Of a stretch of 64,000 nt of DNA, positions 61,001 to 64,000 are shown piece after piece. Made by a program: the position numbers and the translations under genes. The DNA is from Paracoccus lutimaris (lineage in GTDB: Bacteria > Pseudomonadota > Alphaproteobacteria > Rhodobacterales > Rhodobacteraceae), in assembly GCF_003337565.1 (NCBI RefSeq), contig NZ_QPJL01000007.1, positions 1-64,000 of the forward strand. Reading direction: 5' to 3'. Each line of letters starts with the position of its first letter. The first letter of the stretch is position 1. Under the pieces are notes generated by a model, which did no database searches, had not been told where the DNA came from, and was given only the letters and a program-made list of their open reading frames with translations.

Positions 61001-61381
61001 TCACTGCGCATTCAGACGCGCAGCGATCTTGGTCAGCGCCAGTTGCCAGCGACGCCACGCGGTCGTGCGGTCGCAACCCAGTTCCCCGCTGATCTGCTTC
61101 CACGGCACCCGAGCCGCGCGCGACCAGACCAGCTTGCGCTCCGCCTCCTCGATCCAGAGCATCCAGTCGAAGGTCTGCTCGAGCCGGGTGATCGCGGCGG
61201 CCGAGGGCCAGACCCGCATCGGCTGCGGCTCCATCGCCGCGATCTCGCGGCTGGTCCGCACGATGTCGGGCCAGGTGTTGAAGTAGCCCTGCGCCTTGAC
61301 GGGCGGCAGCTTGCGGAGGGTGCGGAACGCTTCCTCGAAATGATCGGCGACGCAGTCGGCGGTCCATTCGCGATCAGCCAT
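61001..61381 (-). CDS. DUF6362 phage protein
   Basis: A 126-residue protein from ATG 61381 (ADREWTADCVADHFEEAFRTLRKLPPVKAQGYFNTWPDIVRTSREIAAMEPQPMRVWPS), ending with a helix-turn-helix-like ISGELGCDRTTAWRRWQLALTKIAARL. This is the DUF6362 pattern of Rhodobacterales prophages. Probably DNA-binding. It overlaps the next upstream small gene by 8 bases. Confidence 0.78.
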   Translation of the reverse strand: MADREWTADCVADHFEEAFRTLRKLPPVKAQGYFNTWPDIVRTSREIAAMEPQPMRVWPSAAAITRLEQTFDWMLWIEEAERKLVWSRAARVPWKQISGELGCDRTTAWRRWQLALTKIAARLNAQ

Positions 61382-61574
61382 GGCGCGCCTCCCTGTCGGA
61401 AGGGCGCGGGCCATAGAGCTTCTCGCCCAGCTGGCGGACCAGTTCACGCTCGGGCCAGGTGAGGCGGTCGTCATCCGCGGAGACCGCGAGGACGCCCTGT
61501 TCCTGCCAGCCCTCGCGCTTGACCTGCTCGGGATCCCGGCGGCGGCCGCCGTAGCCGTGGGGATGCCATCTCAT
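61374..61574 (-). CDS. 66-residue phage protein
   Basis: A small protein from ATG 61574 (RWHPHGYGGRRRDPEQVKREGWQEQGVLAVSADDDRLTWPERELVRQLGEKLYGPRP). It overlaps the RuvC-like gene by 4 bases and the DUF6362 gene by 8, so it is a genuine member of the operon. Function unknown. Confidence 0.78.
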   Translation of the reverse strand: MRWHPHGYGGRRRDPEQVKREGWQEQGVLAVSADDDRLTWPERELVRQLGEKLYGPRPSDREARHG

Positions 61575-62110
61575 GCGACACCTCCCTTCGTCTCGATTGC
61601 CCAGAGCAGGATGGCGATGGCGTCGGCCTCGTTGTCGTCGGCCGGGCTGAAGCCAAGGGCGCGAACGGCGGCGACCATGGCTGCCTTTTCGGCGTTGCCC
61701 TTGCCAGCGGCGTGACGCTTGATCGTGCCGACCGGGACGCCCTCGTAGGGCACGCCGCGCAGTTCCGCCCATGCGGTCAGCGTGGCCATGAGCCCGCCGT
61801 AGATGTGGCTCGCGTCGGTGCCTGCGTGCCGGCGGACTTCCTCGAACCAGATCGCAGCAACGGGTCCGGACAGCCGGTCAATCTCGGTCAGCCAGTTGGT
61901 GAAGCGCAGGTAGCGCATGCCGCCGCCGTCGAAGCGCCCCGGGCGCAGCGAGACGGTGCCGCTGGTGATCAGCCCGTCATGGCCGCGGATCGCCCAGCCG
62001 GTTGAGGTGCCGAGGTCGAGCGCGAGGATGCAGCGGTTGCGGGGGGCGTCGAGCGGCAGCGGTTCAAACCTTGCGCCGTCGCAATTGGGGATCAGAGTCG
62101 GCTGAGCCAT
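61571..62110 (-). CDS. phage RuvC-like Holliday-junction nuclease
   Basis: A 179-residue protein with an RNase H fold of the RuvC type. The first Asp is in RCILALDLGTSTGWAI, a Glu in IWFEEVRRHAGTDASHIYGGL and the C-terminal acidic pair in DDNEADAIAILLWAI. The start ATG 62110 is at the right distance. RuvC-like enzymes in phage early operons resolve branched DNA before packaging. It lies between the replication ATPase and small genes. Confidence 0.85.
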   Translation of the reverse strand: MAQPTLIPNCDGARFEPLPLDAPRNRCILALDLGTSTGWAIRGHDGLITSGTVSLRPGRFDGGGMRYLRFTNWLTEIDRLSGPVAAIWFEEVRRHAGTDASHIYGGLMATLTAWAELRGVPYEGVPVGTIKRHAAGKGNAEKAAMVAAVRALGFSPADDNEADAIAILLWAIETKGGVA

Positions 62111-62450
62111 GATGGGTCTCCTTTGCCGGTGGCCTGTGGTGGTGGAAGACGACGGCGGTCTGGTGCTTGGCGGTACGGGGCCGCCGTCGTCGGATCGGAA
62201 AGCACAAGGGAGCGTCACGGCGGCGCGCGGGGCTGGCCCGGACGTATGGGAGGAGTGGCCAACCCTGTGGGGTGGCCCTCCCATACGTAGTATGGGGGTT
62301 TGACACCTAACTGTTCCGGGGAGGACAAGTGACTGAAATCATTGCGGAATAAGACTTCATCAAGTCTTCGGGCATGAGTTTGGGACCTAACTCTTATTTG
62401 CCCGTAACCCGTTGATTTCGTTGAGTGCACAGTTGGCGCTGTCATATGAG
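62111..62450. other. gene-free early-region gap with inverted repeats
   Basis: 340 bases with no convincing gene, between the replication ATPase and the RuvC-like gene. It holds the TATGGG inverted repeats at 62242-62296. Copies of CCTAACT occur at about 62306 and 62393 and its complement AGTTAGG at about 62467. CATATGAG occurs twice at about 62443-62471, the second inside the palindrome ACTCATATGAGT. Confidence 0.5.
62242..62296. repeat. overlapping inverted repeats (TATGGG family)
   Basis: ACGTATGGGAGG (62242-62253) is the perfect inverse of CCTCCCATACGT (62277-62288). The latter overlaps a second palindrome, CCCATAC-GTA-GTATGGG (62280-62296). Three oriented copies of the same word within 55 bases suggest a protein-binding array or a replication-origin element. 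Confidence 0.6.
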
Positions 62451-64000
62451 TCAGGCCTCACTCATATGAGTTAGGTCGTCCTCCAGCCCCTCCGGGTAGA
62501 CCCAGACGGCGGGGTTTTCGACCTGCAGGCAGAGCCCCGACTGGGGACATTTGAAGTGGCTGGGCAGGACCGGACGGACCTCGGTGGTGACCTCGCCGGT
62601 GGCCGGATCAATCTCCTCGACGGGCGCGCCGAACTGCATTCCCTCGACGCATAGGTAGCCGAACCGGGACCGGGTGACGGGGAAGCCGAACCCCGAGGGG
62701 TCGCGCAGGAACTTCACGAAGCCCTTGGTCGCCAGCACGCTGAGGCGCTCACGGATCGTGTGCTTGCTGCCCAGACCGCCCCGGTTCTCGAAGGTCTCGG
62801 CGAACTGCATCGCGGTGTAGAGGCGCTCGCTGGCCGCCTCATCCAGCAACATGCCGAGGATGACATCGTGCTTGCGCAGCCGCTCGGCATCGAGCTTGGC
62901 GCCGACCTCCTTGCGCACCAGGCGCTCGTTCATCGGGTTCAGCTCGACCCACTCGCCCTTCACCTTGTCGATCAGCTTTCCCGGTAGCGCGGGTCCGTTC
63001 CGCAGCTCGATCTCCAGCCTGCGGACGCTGCTGTCCTCGTCGGGCCGGTGCATGAGCAGCCCCGAGGTGTAGAAGCCGCGCAGCGCGCTGGCGCCGGAGA
63101 GGGCGAGGAAGGGATCGTCCTTGACCTGATGCTTGCTGGCCTTGCGGGTGTGGTGGGCGAGGATGACGCCCGCGTCCGGATTGACCGCCTCGCGCAGAAG
63201 CTCCACCCGGTCCTTCAGGAAGAACATCATGGCGGTGTTGTCGTTCTCGCCACCGCCCTCGGGACCGCCATCGAAGAGGTTGCGGATCGGGTCGATGACG
63301 ATGATGTCGGGCGGCGCGTCGGGGAATGCAGCCTGGATCGCCTCGGCAACGCGGGCGACGCCCTCCGCGTCGAGCAGCAGCTTCAACTTCGGTGTGGCGA
63401 TGAAGGTGTCGCGCGCGGCGGCGATCACGGTGGCGGGCAGCGCGATCTGCTGCATGCGCTCGCGCAGGTAGTGATACTGGATCTCGGCCTGCAGGTAGAA
63501 CACGCGCAGCGGCCGGGGCGGCGTCAAGCCGAGGAACGGCACGCCAGCGGCCATGTGCACGAGCCAGGAGATCAGGAAGTCGCTCTTGCCGACCTTGGGC
63601 GCGCCGCCCAGCACCAGGAGCCCGCCCGGCGTCAGCACGCGGGGGCCAATGATGTCCTCGGGCATAGGACTGGTGTCGTCGAGCAGCGCGCCGAGGCTGA
63701 AGGTCGGCAGCGGGCTGGCCGGGGCACCGGCATGGGCTGCGCGCAGGAGCGGCGGGCCGTTGCGCTTCACATGCAGCGCCCAGAGCCGTTCGGACTCGGC
63801 CTGAAGCCGATCGAGCGGCCAGGACGGGCGCAGCATGGCGGCGTTGTAGCCGCAGATCGCCTCCCAGCCCGCGAAGGGGTCGAGGCGGCCCCCGTGCACG
63901 AGGCGTACGTAATGGCCGATGGCGGCGCTGGCCCCCTGGAACCGGGACCACTCGTCGACCGCGCCTTCGCGCACCGGCGTGGTGAGCACCGCGTCGATGC
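62451..64000 (-). CDS. phage AAA ATPase / RepA-like helicase (5' end outside window)
   Basis: At least 512 residues of a RecA/DnaB-type ATPase. Walker A is LGGAPKVGKSDFLISW, Walker B is DIIVIDPIRNLFDGGPEGGG, and the downstream VILAHHTRKASKHQ is typical of RepA-like hexameric helicases. The C-terminal part has a winged-helix region (HTIRERLSVLATKGFVKFLRD). The frame is open to the window edge; a GTG at 63989 is available but the sequence before it (IDAV) fits the protein, so a primase-like N-terminal domain may continue beyond the edge. Likely the phage replication initiator or helicase. Confidence 0.82.
   Translation of the reverse strand, partial: IDAVLTTPVREGAVDEWSRFQGASAAIGHYVRLVHGGRLDPFAGWEAICGYNAAMLRPSWPLDRLQAESERLWALHVKRNGPPLLRAAHAGAPASPLPTFSLGALLDDTSPMPEDIIGPRVLTPGGLLVLGGAPKVGKSDFLISWLVHMAAGVPFLGLTPPRPLRVFYLQAEIQYHYLRERMQQIALPATVIAAARDTFIATPKLKLLLDAEGVARVAEAIQAAFPDAPPDIIVIDPIRNLFDGGPEGGGENDNTAMMFFLKDRVELLREAVNPDAGVILAHHTRKASKHQVKDDPFLALSGASALRGFYTSGLLMHRPDEDSSVRRLEIELRNGPALPGKLIDKVKGEWVELNPMNERLVRKEVGAKLDAERLRKHDVILGMLLDEAASERLYTAMQFAETFENRGGLGSKHTIRERLSVLATKGFVKFLRDPSGFGFPVTRSRFGYLCVEGMQFGAPVEEIDPATGEVTTEVRPVLPSHFKCPQSGLCLQVENPAVWVYPEGLEDDLTHMSEA

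Larger units (their letters stand above)
32279..64000 (-). mobile_element. mosaic siphovirus-type prophage (right end outside window)
   Basis: Continuous phage gene order on the minus strand: replication genes, small and large terminase, gpW, portal, protease, decoration, major capsid, head-tail joiners, tail tube, G/GT chaperones, tape measure, GTA-like baseplate genes with a lysis cassette, and a DUF2793 protein at the left end. The left boundary is set at the last phage gene because no attachment repeat was found. Integrase and repressor are not in the window. An IS110 element in the tail operon may have crippled it. Confidence 0.85.

Noticed and set aside
60585..61367. N-terminal extension of the ParB-methyltransferase frame
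   Set aside because: The added 261 codons overlap the DUF6362 gene and a structured non-coding stretch; ParB homology starts at ATG 60584.

Overview
The window looks like part of the chromosome of a GC-rich alphaproteobacterium, most likely of the Rhodobacterales. The reasons are the base composition, a GAAC-N7-GAAC LexA box upstream of an ImuA/ImuB/DnaE2 mutasome operon, a class I PHA synthase operon, and a prophage whose distal tail genes resemble those of the Rhodobacter capsulatus gene transfer agent (GTA). No rRNA or tRNA gene was recognised.

Bases 1-4410 are the distal part of a type II-C CRISPR-Cas locus: a probable tracrRNA fragment at the left edge, cas1, cas2 and a 45-repeat array. 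cas9 should lie just outside the left edge. The repeat sequence, the match between repeat and anti-repeat, and a minus-strand terminator next to cas2 all indicate that crRNAs are made from the minus strand, towards cas2. Bases 4411-11350 are an IS-rich patchwork. It holds a P1B-type ATPase fragment cut by an IS4-family remnant, a MarR-controlled efflux pair (membrane fusion protein plus DUF2955 protein), an IS5/IS903-type element and an IS5/IS427-type element. The second IS5 element has a clear CTAG target duplication that overlaps the gltS stop codon.

Bases 11351-31984 are host genes, almost all on the minus strand. They include gltS; a tight phaC - maoC/pta fusion - ackA-type kinase - fabI operon for acyl-CoA, acyl-phosphate and polyhydroxyalkanoate metabolism; a YhiI/RbbA/YhhJ-type ABC exporter operon with a hydrolase lipoprotein; a TetR regulator separated from that operon by an IS1380 scar; and an SOS operon (SRAP - imuA - imuB - dnaE2).

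From about 32279 to the right edge lies a mosaic siphovirus-type prophage, read mostly on the minus strand. From right to left it carries a replication ATPase, a RuvC-like nuclease, two DNA methyltransferases, the lambda-like packaging and head module (TerS, GpA-type TerL, gpW, portal, ClpP-like protease, gpD, gpE-type capsid), tail genes with a G/GT-type -1 frameshift site, and a GTA-like module (DUF2460, DUF2163, NlpC/P60, TIM-barrel baseplate protein). A lysis cassette with nested spanins sits inside the GTA-like module. Two genes on the opposite strand (one a PD-(D/E)XK nuclease) are inserted in the head/tail operon like morons, and an IS110 element splits the tail genes. The integrase and repressor are not in this window.

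The points most worth a second look are the II-C array architecture, the moron nuclease, the two-frame region of the cytosine methyltransferase, the shared TCAAC-N4-GTTGA palindromes, the IS110 structured leader, and two structured non-coding stretches in the early phage region.
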